Assembly (NCBI GenBank): GCA_964608095.1
Contig: CAZSMK010000017.1
Coordinates: forward strand, 1 to 14,454
From: CAZSMK01 sp964608095
GTDB lineage: Bacteria > Sumerlaeota > Sumerlaeia > MWCT01 > JAGHBZ01
DNA length: 14,454 bases
Direction: 5' to 3'
In this document: piece by piece, positions 6,100-14,454 of the stretch
Position numbering within the stretch: the first letter of the stretch is position 1
How the letters are laid out: each line of letters starts with the position of its first letter
Position numbers and translations under genes: made by a program
The notes under the pieces: model-generated
The model's input: the letters and a program-made list of their open reading frames with translations, nothing else
Told to the model about the DNA's origin: nothing
Database searches by the model: none

Positions 6100-7620
6100 C
6101 TATGCCAATTCCTTCTCGAGAAAAAGCTCTTTAGATTGCTTGATGGCTTTATCGAGTTTTTCTTCGAGTTTGGGTGTGATCTCTTTTTTGGTCTCGATAT
6201 CGTGAAGGAGGTCGGGATATTTTTCCTCGACAAACTTTATGAGGAGTTTTTCATACTTTCGAATTTTTTCAGTTGCTAAATCGTCGAGGAAGCCGTGCGT
6301 GCCGGCATAAATCACCACTACCTGCAGCGATAGCAGCATGGGTTCGTATTGCTCTTGCTTGAGAATTTCCGTCAGGCGTTCACCGCGGTTGATCTGTTCC
6401 TGCGTGGCCTTATCCAGCTCTGTCCCGAATTGAGCAAAGGTCAGGAGTTCACGATACTGGGCAAGGTCTATTCTTAACCTGCCGGCGACCTGTTTCATGG
6501 CCCGTGTTTGTGCGTCTCCGCCGACACGTGAAACGGACAACCCCACGTTGATTGCGGGTCTGATTCCTGCGTAGAAAAGGTCGGGTTCAAGATAGATCTG
6601 TCCGTCCGTAATTGAGATTATGTTGGTCGGAATATATGCAGAGACGTCGCCTGCCTGAGTTTCAACAATGGGAAGTGCGGTCAACGAGCCGTCGCCGAGT
6701 TCTTCATTCAACTTTGCAGCCCGTTCAAGAAGCCGGCTGTGCAGATAGAAGATATCGCCGGGGTAGGCTTCACGACCTGGTGGGCGGCGTAACAATAAGG
6801 AGAGTTGACGGTACGCGGCGGCATGTTTTGATAGATCATCGTATATGACAAGGGCATGACGACCCGTGAACATAAATTCTTCGCCCATTGCACAGCCTGC
6901 ATAAGGGGCGATATACTGCATCGATGCAGATTCATCTGCCAGGGCAACCACCACGGTCGTGTAGTCCATAGCGTCATGTTCCCTGAGTTTCTTGAGCAAG
7001 CCTGCAATAGTGGATGATTTTTGCCCGATAGCAACGTAGATGCACACGACGTCTGAATTTTTCTGGTTGATAATTGTATCGAGCGCAATAGCGGATTTAC
7101 CAGTTTGCCGGTCGCCTATTATGAGTTCGCGTTGTCCACGCCCGATAGGGATCATTGAATCTATTGCCTTGATACCCGTCATAAGCGGTCTTTTAACGGG
7201 TCTACGGTCGATGACGCCCGGGGCGCGCACATTTATCGGTCGGAATCGCTTGCTCGTTATAGGGTCTTTTCCGTCAAGCGCCTGGCCAAGAGGATTGACG
7301 ACTCTACCGAGGAGCGCCTCGCCCACCGGCACAGAGGCGATTCGATCCGTGCGTTTGACTGTATCGCCTTCTTTAACCGCAGTATCCTCGCCAAACAGAA
7401 CCGCACCGACAATATTTTCTTCGAGGTTGAGTATCATGCCGGATAGACCGCCCGGGAACTCGAGCAGCTCGCCTGCCATTGCATTTTTAAGACCGTAAAT
7501 AGTGGCAATGGCATCACCGATTTTGACCACAGTTCCCACGTCGGTCATCTCGAGTGCGCTTTCATATTTCTCAAGTTCGCGTTCGAGAATTTCCGAAATT
7601 TCATCCGGCTTCAGCGCCAT
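6100..7620 (-). CDS. atpA: F1Fo ATP synthase subunit alpha
   Basis: 506 residues, the usual length for the family. The alpha subunit forms the non-catalytic nucleotide sites of the alpha3-beta3 head of ATP synthase on the cytoplasmic face of the membrane. Visible landmarks: N-terminal beta-barrel (VGTVVKIGDAIATIYGL), RPINVRAPGVIDRRPV before the nucleotide-binding domain, Walker A GDRQTGKS at 169-176 with Lys175, the ALVIYDDLSKHA Walker B segment, and the alpha signature PAINVGLSVSRVGGDAQ. The C-terminal helical domain ends in LFLEKELA. ATG 7620 has GAGGT about 10 nt upstream. It is isolated: tRNA-Gln lies downstream and a divergent secreted-protein gene upstream, with no atpH, atpG, atpD or atpC in the window. 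This is normal alpha, not the archaeal-type A/V subunit. Confidence 0.98.
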   Translation of the reverse strand: MALKPDEISEILERELEKYESALEMTDVGTVVKIGDAIATIYGLKNAMAGELLEFPGGLSGMILNLEENIVGAVLFGEDTAVKEGDTVKRTDRIASVPVGEALLGRVVNPLGQALDGKDPITSKRFRPINVRAPGVIDRRPVKRPLMTGIKAIDSMIPIGRGQRELIIGDRQTGKSAIALDTIINQKNSDVVCIYVAIGQKSSTIAGLLKKLREHDAMDYTTVVVALADESASMQYIAPYAGCAMGEEFMFTGRHALVIYDDLSKHAAAYRQLSLLLRRPPGREAYPGDIFYLHSRLLERAAKLNEELGDGSLTALPIVETQAGDVSAYIPTNIISITDGQIYLEPDLFYAGIRPAINVGLSVSRVGGDAQTRAMKQVAGRLRIDLAQYRELLTFAQFGTELDKATQEQINRGERLTEILKQEQYEPMLLSLQVVVIYAGTHGFLDDLATEKIRKYEKLLIKFVEEKYPDLLHDIETKKEITPKLEEKLDKAIKQSKELFLEKELA

Positions 7621-7659
7621 GGTTTCTTACCTCTATACTCTTCTGAAATGAATGGATAA

Positions 7660-7688
7660 ATTGTAGTAAGTCGACTTGCATGAGTAAA
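7660..7688 (-). promoter_or_regulatory. Candidate sigma70 promoter of atpA
   Basis: Minus strand: TTTACT (7688-7683), 17-nt spacer, TACAAT (7665-7660, five of six consensus bases), 40 bp upstream of the atpA start codon. A local promoter fits atpA being its own transcription unit. Confidence 0.5.
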
Positions 7689-7749
7689 GGCTTTTATGAG
7701 ATGGTTTTGATATTGCAAAAGATAGTGGAGGAACAGTAAAGACGCGGGC

Positions 7750-9300
7750 ATGAATATTCAAAGAGTCTATATTCTTGTTATAATTCTACTGGCGATAAAC
7801 TCTGCAAGTAATACATTAGCTAAAGAGATACAACTCACGCCGCTCGAGTCATCCTTAAATAATGTATCTATTCAAGAAGATGGCGCTGCTGTTGTTGCCG
7901 ATAGATCAAATCCCGGCTCCTGCACCTGGGATGTGTTTACCACCAAGGGAGAAGTGCTGTCCGGTATCCGTATAGATGCATCTATCAAACCGCCGGCATC
8001 GCATGGACTTGCCGCTCACGCTGACGTACTCACCCAAATCCGCTGGAAACTACCGGACGGTTCTTGGTCCGAGTGGTTTCCCGAGAATATTCTCCCCGGC
8101 GGGAACTTTCCCGATAGCAATAATTCCGGGATTCCCGATTCAGTCCACATCCTCAACCTTACTTCCCCCGTAACGGTGCTCTCAGATATCTCGAAGAACC
8201 AGATGCCCGATTGGGTTGACATTCATACTACCTATGTTGCCCCTTCTCTTATTGAAGAGCACAATAACCAGCGTATTTTACATGTCAGCCGTGCAGATAA
8301 AGACGGACAGACTATTGTCATGATGAAGTCAGACCGAATTCCGCCTGCATGCGCCGTTACAGTCAGTGGCTGGAATGGATGGCGACTTCCACGTGGATAT
8401 ACCATGGGACTCATGTCGCGCTTACACGAGATTGACGCATACGGGAACCGTCTGAACAAGATTATGTTCATTGGTGATGATGACTTTTGCGAGCCCGGTG
8501 AGACCGCTCCTCTTCATTGGCGTGCAGTCTCTTTTGTCCCACGACTCGATACGGTGCGACTTAACCTTTATCCTGCACGCTTGATCGAGTCTGAAGGGGA
8601 ACTTATGGTATCACACTATCAGGTGAGAACAGACAGCCTTGCAGACTCTGCCTATAGGGGAGAGGAGATTTACTCGTATACCTTCGAGGATTTGAAGGGT
8701 TGGGAGATACAGGACCCTTTCCTCGTTGAGACCCACAATAATTCCGTTATCGTCAAACCTCACCCTTTGACGTATAGTTATCTTTTGAGTCCTGTCTTTG
8801 AAATACCCGAGGTGGAATGTATAGCCCTTTCCGTGGAGATGGATATCGAGGTTCCTCGACGCTATAACGATTACGATCCCTCGCACAAAGCCTGGATGTC
8901 AACATACCTCGAGTTGTTGAATGATAAGGGCGCGCTGGTCGATGCTATAAAGGTATCGGCGTGCCGTCCGCGATTCGGCGATATACTTGCCGCAGCGGGG
9001 CAACGTCGACCCGATGTACGCCTCGGTCGCGTGCGACTCGTTGCGTCACACATCAGCTACCTTATGCCAAAAGAAAAGATAGCGAACATGGATGGTGTGA
9101 TGATAAGCAGGTGGCGAAACCTCAGGATTTTTGTCTCCCGTTACCCGCAGGGATGGAGAGGACGTCTGGATGAAGAACCTCTTAATGCAGGCGAGATTCC
9201 TCCTGCCGAGCATATTCAAGTCAGAACAATCCTGCTTGCAGATACTCAGACACCAACACCGGTCCTGAAAAATGTACTCTGCAGCTTCAGCCCCGAATAA
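7750..9300 (+). CDS. Secreted beta-rich protein of unknown function
   Basis: 516 residues with a clear signal peptide (basic start, hydrophobic YILVIILLAI, cleavage near NTLA-KE at 24/25). I do not recognise a named family. The mature part is beta-strand-rich and aromatic. The segment at about 50-115 (SGIRIDASIKPP, IRWKLPDGSWSEWF) has the look of side modules found in sialidase-like and other carbohydrate-active proteins. The C-terminal IQVRTILLAD..TPTPVLKNVLCSF closes like a second such sandwich. A segment near 235-265 is acidic (GDDDFCEPGE). No catalytic motif was seen, so a structural or binding role is as likely as enzymatic. Start choice: GGAGG lies about 18 nt upstream of ATG 7750, which is far, but no alternative in-frame start exists nearer. 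Divergent from atpA, convergent with the AAA ATPase. Confidence 0.85.
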   Translation: MNIQRVYILVIILLAINSASNTLAKEIQLTPLESSLNNVSIQEDGAAVVADRSNPGSCTWDVFTTKGEVLSGIRIDASIKPPASHGLAAHADVLTQIRWKLPDGSWSEWFPENILPGGNFPDSNNSGIPDSVHILNLTSPVTVLSDISKNQMPDWVDIHTTYVAPSLIEEHNNQRILHVSRADKDGQTIVMMKSDRIPPACAVTVSGWNGWRLPRGYTMGLMSRLHEIDAYGNRLNKIMFIGDDDFCEPGETAPLHWRAVSFVPRLDTVRLNLYPARLIESEGELMVSHYQVRTDSLADSAYRGEEIYSYTFEDLKGWEIQDPFLVETHNNSVIVKPHPLTYSYLLSPVFEIPEVECIALSVEMDIEVPRRYNDYDPSHKAWMSTYLELLNDKGALVDAIKVSACRPRFGDILAAAGQRRPDVRLGRVRLVASHISYLMPKEKIANMDGVMISRWRNLRIFVSRYPQGWRGRLDEEPLNAGEIPPAEHIQVRTILLADTQTPTPVLKNVLCSFSPE

Positions 9301-9461
9301 TCAAAGATGTAATCGTCGGCTTTATTTCCAGACTCTCTATACATGATTTTCCCAATCTCTTTCTGACAGTTGCTAACAGCCGCTTCTTATTTTCTTTCTC
9401 CCACTTCATCAACGAAATCTATATCCGGTAATATTTTGGGAATATCAGTTGTCTGGTCCAT
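9287..9461 (-). pseudogene. Possible remnant of a second gene after the AAA ATPase (two short frames)
   Basis: ATG 9461 overlaps the ATPase stop codon by 17 nt, the usual geometry of a translationally coupled partner. It encodes 24 residues (MDQTTDIPKILPDIDF..) and stops at 9387. A second frame shifted by one base starts at ATG 9409, encodes 40 residues rich in Lys/Arg (MKWEKENKKRLLATVRKRLG..) and stops at 9287, inside the 3' end of the convergent plus-strand gene. Joining the two frames with one indel gives a smoother protein-like sequence. It may be a frameshifted, truncated partner gene or simply chance open frames in non-coding DNA. No family is recognisable. Confidence 0.3.
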
Positions 9462-10569
9462 AAGCATTACATCGGTAGTCAGCCAAATAAGAAATTGTTT
9501 TACCTTTTTGAAGTGATTTTATGGACAATTCTTGTTCGCGTTCGTAGTGAGCGGCGAACTCCTCGAGTATCGGATTTTCTTTTATCTCCGGTAAACTATC
9601 ACCAATTTGCACTTTAACAGGTGCAAGGGGACTCTCTTTGCTGAGTGCAAAAAATTTGATCGGAACCTTACTATTGGTATGATATTCCGCTTCAAGAGAG
9701 ATTTCGCTGCTCAACAGATAATCATGAGTTGCAAGAAATATCTGTAACCCTTGTTTTGCAAGAGTAAGGACTACATCGGCAATTTTTTTGATAAGTTTTG
9801 GATTAAGGTGAGATTCAGGCTCATCCCAGAAAAGGATAGTATCGTGGGAAAGAGATCCGTTATAAATAAGATGTAAAAGCATTGCAAGTTTGCGATGACC
9901 TTCCGCAATAAGGTGTGCTTCGATTTCTCTATCCTGTGTCTTCAACCAAAAGCGATTTCCTTTTAGGATAACTTCTCCCCCAAGTATTTTTTCAAAATCC
10001 CGCATTACATCATTCATGAATCCGGGTGTCTTTTTTAAGGGAGTTGCACTTAGCGATTTGGCAAGATCATAGTAAGTTTTATCGAAGGACAGCTCGCGCT
10101 TTTCATAGGATGAAGTAAACCCTTCATACATAGCCAGACCTTCTCCTGATGGCAAGAATAGGCAACTGATAGTTTTTGGGAGATCCCAGGTATCGGTAAC
10201 TGTCAAATGTTTTGCTCTATTCATCTTCGGGTCATAGATCCGAAATTCGTAGGTTTTTTTCTCATCTGACAAAGCAATGATAGACTCTTTAGAATTCTTT
10301 TTTTCACGTATCAGATGTTTCAATTTTGAATCGGCAGGTTTAAATAGGTCTATAAAGTTTTCGTTCAAAACATCCCCGGGAAATTCTTCGCTGATAATAT
10401 TTCTTTTCGCCGCTTCCTCTCCGGCTTTTAAAAAAGAGTAAATTGCTTTAAGAATGTGTGTTTTTCCTGTACCATTTGCACCAAGAAAGAGATTGATGCC
10501 GTCGCAAAAATCAAAATCTATCTCTTCGAAAACCGTAAAATTACTAAGTTTCAAACTTTTAACCTTCAT
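9445..10569 (-). CDS. AAA/SMC-type (AAA_15/AAA_21, OLD-like) ATPase
   Basis: 374 residues. The N-terminal MKVKSLKLSNFTVFEEIDFDF is the opening strand of RecF/OLD-like ATPases. Walker A GANGTGKT is at 30-37 (Lys36). A degenerate ABC signature AEGHRKLAM is near 222-230, Walker B TILFWDEPESHLNP has Asp249 and Glu250, and the switch histidine is in ATHDY (His282). The C-terminus (about 330-374) is short and charged, with no Toprim nuclease domain, so it is an ATPase alone. Family members act in DNA repair or as the ATPase half of defence and abortive-infection systems; which applies here is unknown. Start ATG 10569 has GAGGTGA about 8 nt upstream. The gene looks visibly more AT-rich and Lys/Ile/Phe-rich than carB or atpA, a hint of transfer. 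It lies 159 bp after pgpA. Confidence 0.9.
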   Translation of the reverse strand: MKVKSLKLSNFTVFEEIDFDFCDGINLFLGANGTGKTHILKAIYSFLKAGEEAAKRNIISEEFPGDVLNENFIDLFKPADSKLKHLIREKKNSKESIIALSDEKKTYEFRIYDPKMNRAKHLTVTDTWDLPKTISCLFLPSGEGLAMYEGFTSSYEKRELSFDKTYYDLAKSLSATPLKKTPGFMNDVMRDFEKILGGEVILKGNRFWLKTQDREIEAHLIAEGHRKLAMLLHLIYNGSLSHDTILFWDEPESHLNPKLIKKIADVVLTLAKQGLQIFLATHDYLLSSEISLEAEYHTNSKVPIKFFALSKESPLAPVKVQIGDSLPEIKENPILEEFAAHYEREQELSIKSLQKGKTISYLADYRCNAYGPDN

Positions 10570-10728
10570 AGTGCTATCACCTCATACGCTTTTTATATAG
10601 GGAACGTCCTCTAAAAGGTGTATCTTATCAACATTTATATTTTCAGATATGTATTTAGAAATTCAATCGTTTTTATTAAATAATAGAGCCGGGGAGGATA
10701 TAAAAATTATTCGAGAAGCACTGGTTTG

Positions 10729-11196
10729 TCAGAACAAGATTCTAATAATATGAAGGATAAGAGACGTAGCGATGCCGCAGATAATATCGTCAGTCATGAC
10801 GCCGAATCCGCCCGGAAGATCCTCGGATTGCTTTGCCGGAGGTGGTTTGAGAACATCGAGGATACGGAATAAGATAAACGCAGCGATTATGTATGCCGTG
10901 GTAGGAGGTAGAAATGCAACGGCGAAGAAGAAGCCGACGATTTCGTCGATTACGATGATAGAGGGGTCTTTCATTTTTGTCTCTTTTGCAAGTACGTCAG
11001 CAGCCCAAATGCCAATAACCGTGATCCAGAACAAAAATAAAAGATACGTAGACCAGTCTGCTGTCTTGAGAAAGTCTATCTCTTTTAGCACATAATATAT
11101 AAAGACGGCGACGAACGTTCCAACTGTACCCGACGCCACAGGAACATACCCTGAGTAGAATCCTGTTCCAATAAATCGTGCAAGCTTGTTATTCAT
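10729..11196 (-). CDS. pgpA: Phosphatidylglycerophosphatase A
   Basis: 155 residues, normal for the family. The enzyme removes the phosphate from phosphatidylglycerophosphate to make phosphatidylglycerol in the inner membrane. Conserved acidic motifs are visible: DPSIIVIDEIVG (77-88, family metal-site residues) and LDVLKPPPAKQSEDLPGGFGVMTDD (113-137). Hydrophobic segments at about 26-40, 51-68, 88-110 and 138-154 make it an integral membrane protein. It starts 22 bp after the carB stop with AAGGG about 8 nt before the ATG, so it is probably co-transcribed with carB. Confidence 0.95.
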   Translation of the reverse strand: MNNKLARFIGTGFYSGYVPVASGTVGTFVAVFIYYVLKEIDFLKTADWSTYLLFLFWITVIGIWAADVLAKETKMKDPSIIVIDEIVGFFFAVAFLPPTTAYIIAAFILFRILDVLKPPPAKQSEDLPGGFGVMTDDIICGIATSLILHIIRILF

Positions 11197-11218
11197 GCCT
11201 TCACCCTTGTTCTTATTG

Positions 11219-14200
11219 TTATGATTGCCGTAACCCTATTTCACGATGATAATCCTGGAGCGCATTTATGGTCATGGTTTTAGAGCGTATAGATTCAATA
11301 CCTTCGACCGCCGCCCGGACCGCAGCAATGGTGGTCAAAAGGGTAATGTTACGCATGATTGCGTTAGAACGGATGGCTTTTTCATCATATTTGGACTCGA
11401 GCCCAAGCGCGGTATTTATAACGAGCTGAATTTCTTTATTTATCATATGATCGACTACATTCGGACGTCCTTCATTGATTTTAAGCACCAGGGTGGAAGG
11501 AATATCGTATTCTTTGAGAAAGAGGTGAGTTCCGCGCGTGGCAAAAAGATTGAACCCCAGCTGATGTAATTTCTGTGCGATGGGCAGAAACCGTGGCTTA
11601 TCGCGGTCGTTTATGCTGATAAATATTCCGCCTGTCAAGGGTAGGGTAGAGTAAGCCGCCATCTGGCTTTTTGCAAACGCAAGCCCGTAATGGGGGTCGA
11701 TTCCCATTACCTCCCCGGTTGAGCGCATTTCAGGTCCAAGCGTTATATCGCATCCCGGAAACCGTGCAAAAGGCAGAACAACCTCTTTTACGCTATAATA
11801 ATGCGGTTTCGGTTCGCGGACAAAACCAATCTCCTCGAGGGTTTTTCCAACCATAATCTTTGCAGCGATACGCGCTATCGGGATACCGATACTTTTGCTA
11901 ACATAGGGAACGGTTCGGCTTGCGCGGGGATTAACTTCCAACACATAGACCACGTCATCCTTGAGGGCATACTGAATATTCAGCAATCCTTTAACATTCA
12001 ACGCTCGTCCGAGCGCATGGGTGTATTCCCTTATCGTGTCCATGGTTTTTGGCGAAAGTGTTCGTGCGGGAATAATACACGCGCTATCGCCTGAATGGAT
12101 GCCTGCCTCTTCGATATGCTCCATGATCGCACAGACAACGACACGTTCGCCATCCGACAAGGCATCGACGTCTATCTCTGTTGCGCCATCAAGAAATTTG
12201 TCGATGAGAATAGGATGTTCGGGTGAAACCTCGGCGGCTTGCTTGACGAATTCTTTTAGCAGTTCCTCTTCGTACACGATTTCCATTGCCCTGCCGCCAA
12301 GGACATAAGATGGCCTGACCATAACAGGATACCCGATTCGACGAGCGACGGCTTGCACTTCTTCGTAAGATTTTCCTGTGCCCCATTCCGCCTGGGGTAT
12401 ATTAAGTTGCTTGAGAAGTGTACCAAACCGATGCCTGTCTTCTGCAAGATCGATGTTATCCGGAGATGTGCCGAGGATAGGAATCCGTGCAGCCTCGAGC
12501 GGTTTCGCAAGTTTCAGGGGCGTTTGTCCGCCGAATTGTACTATCACGCCATCCGGCTTTTCGAGTTCACAGATATTGAGCACGTCTTCAACTGTCAACG
12601 GCTCGAAATAGAGCTTATCAGCGGTGTCGTAATCTGTGCTGACAGTTTCTGGATTCGAGTTGACCATAATCGTTTCATATCCTGATTCCCTGAGTGCGAT
12701 TACGGCTTGCACACAACAATAATCAAACTCGATGCCCTGACCAATACGATTAGGACCACTACCCAAAATAACAATGCTGGGTTTTTTCGAGCGTACGGAA
12801 TCGTTTTCAGTCTCGTAGGTTGAGTAAAAATAGGGTGTTTCAGCCTCGAATTCGCCGGCACATGTATCGACTTCTTTGAAGACGGGATTGATTCTAAGCG
12901 CCTTCCGAAGTTTCATTACCTGATGCTCTCTTTTACCGGTGAGAAACGCAATCTGGTAATCGGAAAAGCCCATCTGTTTCGATTCATATATAATTTTTTT
13001 TGTGAGTTCTTCCTCTTTTTCATTTTCAAATGCAACTTCAGGATTTTCCGCTTCGGCTTGCTTTTCAACGATTTCCAAACTTTCAGCAAGCAGAGAGCTG
13101 GCGCGAATATGGTTTTCCATTCTGACTATTTCCGCTATGTTCTCCAGGAACCAGGGATCGATTCTGGTCAACTCGTAAATCTCGTCTAACGGCATACCTT
13201 CCTGAATGGCGTATTTTATATAGAAAATTCTCTGTGGATTGGGCGTGGTAAGACTGTGAATCAATTTACGCCGGTTGAACGTGTCCTTCCCATCTGCACC
13301 AAGTCCGTATCGGTCGATTTCAAGCGAGCGCAATCCTTTCTGGAGCGCCTCTTTGAAGGTTCTTCCGATACTCATAGTTTCCCCGACAGACTTCATCTGA
13401 GTGCCGAGTACGGGCTTTGAACCGGGGAATTTTTCAAATGTAAACCGTGGGATTTTCACCACACAATAGTCAATCGCCGGTTCGAAACTTGCAGGTGTTT
13501 TGCGCGTGATGTCGTTGGGAAGTTCATCGAGACGATACCCAACGGCAAGTTTAGCCGCAATTTTGGCTATGGGGAATCCGGTCGCTTTCGATGCGAGTGC
13601 GGAAGACCGGCTGACACGTGGATTCATTTCAATTGCTACCCGGTCGCCGTTTTCGGGATTGACTGCAAACTGAATATTTGACCCGCCGGTATCGACACCG
13701 ATTGCAGAGATGATTCTTCGGGCTTCGTCGCGCATCGCCTGGTATTCTTTGTCGCTTAGTGTCTGCGCCGGCGCAACCGTTATGCTGTCGCCTGTATGCA
13801 CACCCATGGGGTCGAGGTTCTCAATCGAGCATATTACCACGAAGTTGTCGGCACAATCCCGCATAACCTCGAGTTCGAACTCTTTCCAGCCTATGACCGA
13901 TTGCTCGATCATGACCTCGTTTATAGGACTTAAGCGAAGTCCATTGCCGACCACCTCGACAAATTCCTCGATATTATAGGCGATTCCACCGCCGGTTCCT
14001 CCAAGCGTAAACGACGGGCGGATAATAGCGGGAAATCCCAGCGATTCGATTATGGCGTTGGCTTCGTCCAGCGAATACACAATACCGCTCTTTGGCACCT
14101 TTATTCCTACTTCTTCCATGGTCTGCTTGAATTTCATTCTGTCCTCGCCGCGGTCGATAGCGTCCGCATTTGCGCCGATCATCTCAACGCCGTATTGGTC

Positions 14201-14454
14201 GAGCACTCCGCTGCGGTAAAGGTCCATGGCAAGATTCAAACCGGTCTGACCGCCCAGCGTAGGAAGCAGTGCGTCAGGGCGTTCCTTTTTTATAATCTCC
14301 GCGACAATTTCAGGAATAAGCGGTTCCATATAGGTTCTGTCCGCTATTTCAGGATCAGTCATGATAGTCGCCGGATTGGAATTAACCAGAACCACCGTGT
14401 AGCCATCCTGGCGCAACGCTTTACACGCTTGGGTCCCGGAATAATCGAACTCGC
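11219..14454 (-). CDS. carB: Carbamoyl-phosphate synthase large subunit (5' end outside window)
   Basis: The frame is open to the window edge; the first visible residues EFDYSGTQACKA fall about 24 residues into the usual N-terminus, so 1077 residues are seen of roughly 1100. The enzyme makes carbamoyl phosphate from bicarbonate, ATP and glutamine-derived ammonia, feeding pyrimidine and arginine synthesis; carA should encode its partner outside the window. Two ATP-grasp halves are visible: RPSFTLGGTGGG with EMNPRVSRSSALASKATG in the first, RPSYVLGGRAMEI with EVNPRASRTVPYVSKSIG in the second. The second preATP-grasp opening IGQGIEFDYCCVQA repeats the N-terminal one. A C-terminal MGS allosteric domain (GIFISINDRDK.., FATRGTHLFL) is present. 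The middle oligomerisation domain carries an extra acidic stretch (DNA about 12990-13100). The TTG at 14416 is an internal Leu, not the start. Confidence 0.98.
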   Translation of the reverse strand, partial: EFDYSGTQACKALRQDGYTVVLVNSNPATIMTDPEIADRTYMEPLIPEIVAEIIKKERPDALLPTLGGQTGLNLAMDLYRSGVLDQYGVEMIGANADAIDRGEDRMKFKQTMEEVGIKVPKSGIVYSLDEANAIIESLGFPAIIRPSFTLGGTGGGIAYNIEEFVEVVGNGLRLSPINEVMIEQSVIGWKEFELEVMRDCADNFVVICSIENLDPMGVHTGDSITVAPAQTLSDKEYQAMRDEARRIISAIGVDTGGSNIQFAVNPENGDRVAIEMNPRVSRSSALASKATGFPIAKIAAKLAVGYRLDELPNDITRKTPASFEPAIDYCVVKIPRFTFEKFPGSKPVLGTQMKSVGETMSIGRTFKEALQKGLRSLEIDRYGLGADGKDTFNRRKLIHSLTTPNPQRIFYIKYAIQEGMPLDEIYELTRIDPWFLENIAEIVRMENHIRASSLLAESLEIVEKQAEAENPEVAFENEKEEELTKKIIYESKQMGFSDYQIAFLTGKREHQVMKLRKALRINPVFKEVDTCAGEFEAETPYFYSTYETENDSVRSKKPSIVILGSGPNRIGQGIEFDYCCVQAVIALRESGYETIMVNSNPETVSTDYDTADKLYFEPLTVEDVLNICELEKPDGVIVQFGGQTPLKLAKPLEAARIPILGTSPDNIDLAEDRHRFGTLLKQLNIPQAEWGTGKSYEEVQAVARRIGYPVMVRPSYVLGGRAMEIVYEEELLKEFVKQAAEVSPEHPILIDKFLDGATEIDVDALSDGERVVVCAIMEHIEEAGIHSGDSACIIPARTLSPKTMDTIREYTHALGRALNVKGLLNIQYALKDDVVYVLEVNPRASRTVPYVSKSIGIPIARIAAKIMVGKTLEEIGFVREPKPHYYSVKEVVLPFARFPGCDITLGPEMRSTGEVMGIDPHYGLAFAKSQMAAYSTLPLTGGIFISINDRDKPRFLPIAQKLHQLGFNLFATRGTHLFLKEYDIPSTLVLKINEGRPNVVDHMINKEIQLVINTALGLESKYDEKAIRSNAIMRNITLLTTIAAVRAAVEGIESIRSKTMTINALQDYHREIGLRQS

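Noticed and set aside
9301..9444. Bidirectional terminator expected between the convergent genes
   Set aside because: No GC-rich inverted repeat with a T-tract could be found in this gap.
10772..11095. Plus-strand open frame opposite pgpA
   Set aside because: Antisense shadow of pgpA, whose catalytic motifs are clear on the minus strand.

Overview
The window is a bacterial chromosome segment, probably from an uncultured, Gram-negative-like, polysaccharide-oriented lineage. The evidence is the mix of conserved core genes (carB, pgpA, atpA, a tRNA-Gln) with three secreted proteins, one of them a very large surface-type protein ending in a (Pro-Thr)n linker. That style is common in PVC/FCB-neighbouring candidate phyla, but nothing here fixes the phylum. 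No complete mobile element, integrase, rRNA gene or CRISPR array was seen. Layout from high to low coordinate: nearly all genes are on the minus strand. carB (11219-14454, 5' end outside the window) and pgpA (10729-11196) are 22 bp apart and look co-transcribed. A solitary AAA/SMC-type ATPase follows (9445-10569). A short open frame overlaps its stop codon and may be what is left of a second gene. The only convincing plus-strand gene is a secreted beta-rich protein of unknown function (7750-9300), which converges on the ATPase and diverges from atpA. atpA (6100-7620) stands alone, without the atpH/atpG/atpD genes that normally flank it, and has its own good sigma70-like promoter. A tRNA-Gln (anticodon CTG, CCA encoded) follows, then a secreted GH28-like pectinase-fold protein (3972-5699). 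A roughly 625 bp gene-free stretch comes next. The left end is one uninterrupted minus-strand reading frame from 3345 to the window edge (1115 codons visible). I translated it codon by codon: signal peptide, beta-propeller-like region, C39-like cysteine peptidase, golvesin/xanthan-lyase-type beta-sandwich, GHL10 (DUF187) glycosidase-like barrel, then a PT-repeat linker running out of the window. How they fit together: the core genes cover pyrimidine/arginine precursor synthesis, phospholipid synthesis and ATP synthesis. The three exported proteins point to work on extracellular or cell-surface polymers. The most unusual item is the five-part surface protein with an intact-looking peptidase triad next to a glycosidase-like barrel. 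The best candidate for local rearrangement is a 13-bp direct repeat of the tRNA-Gln 3' end that brackets the GH28-like gene.
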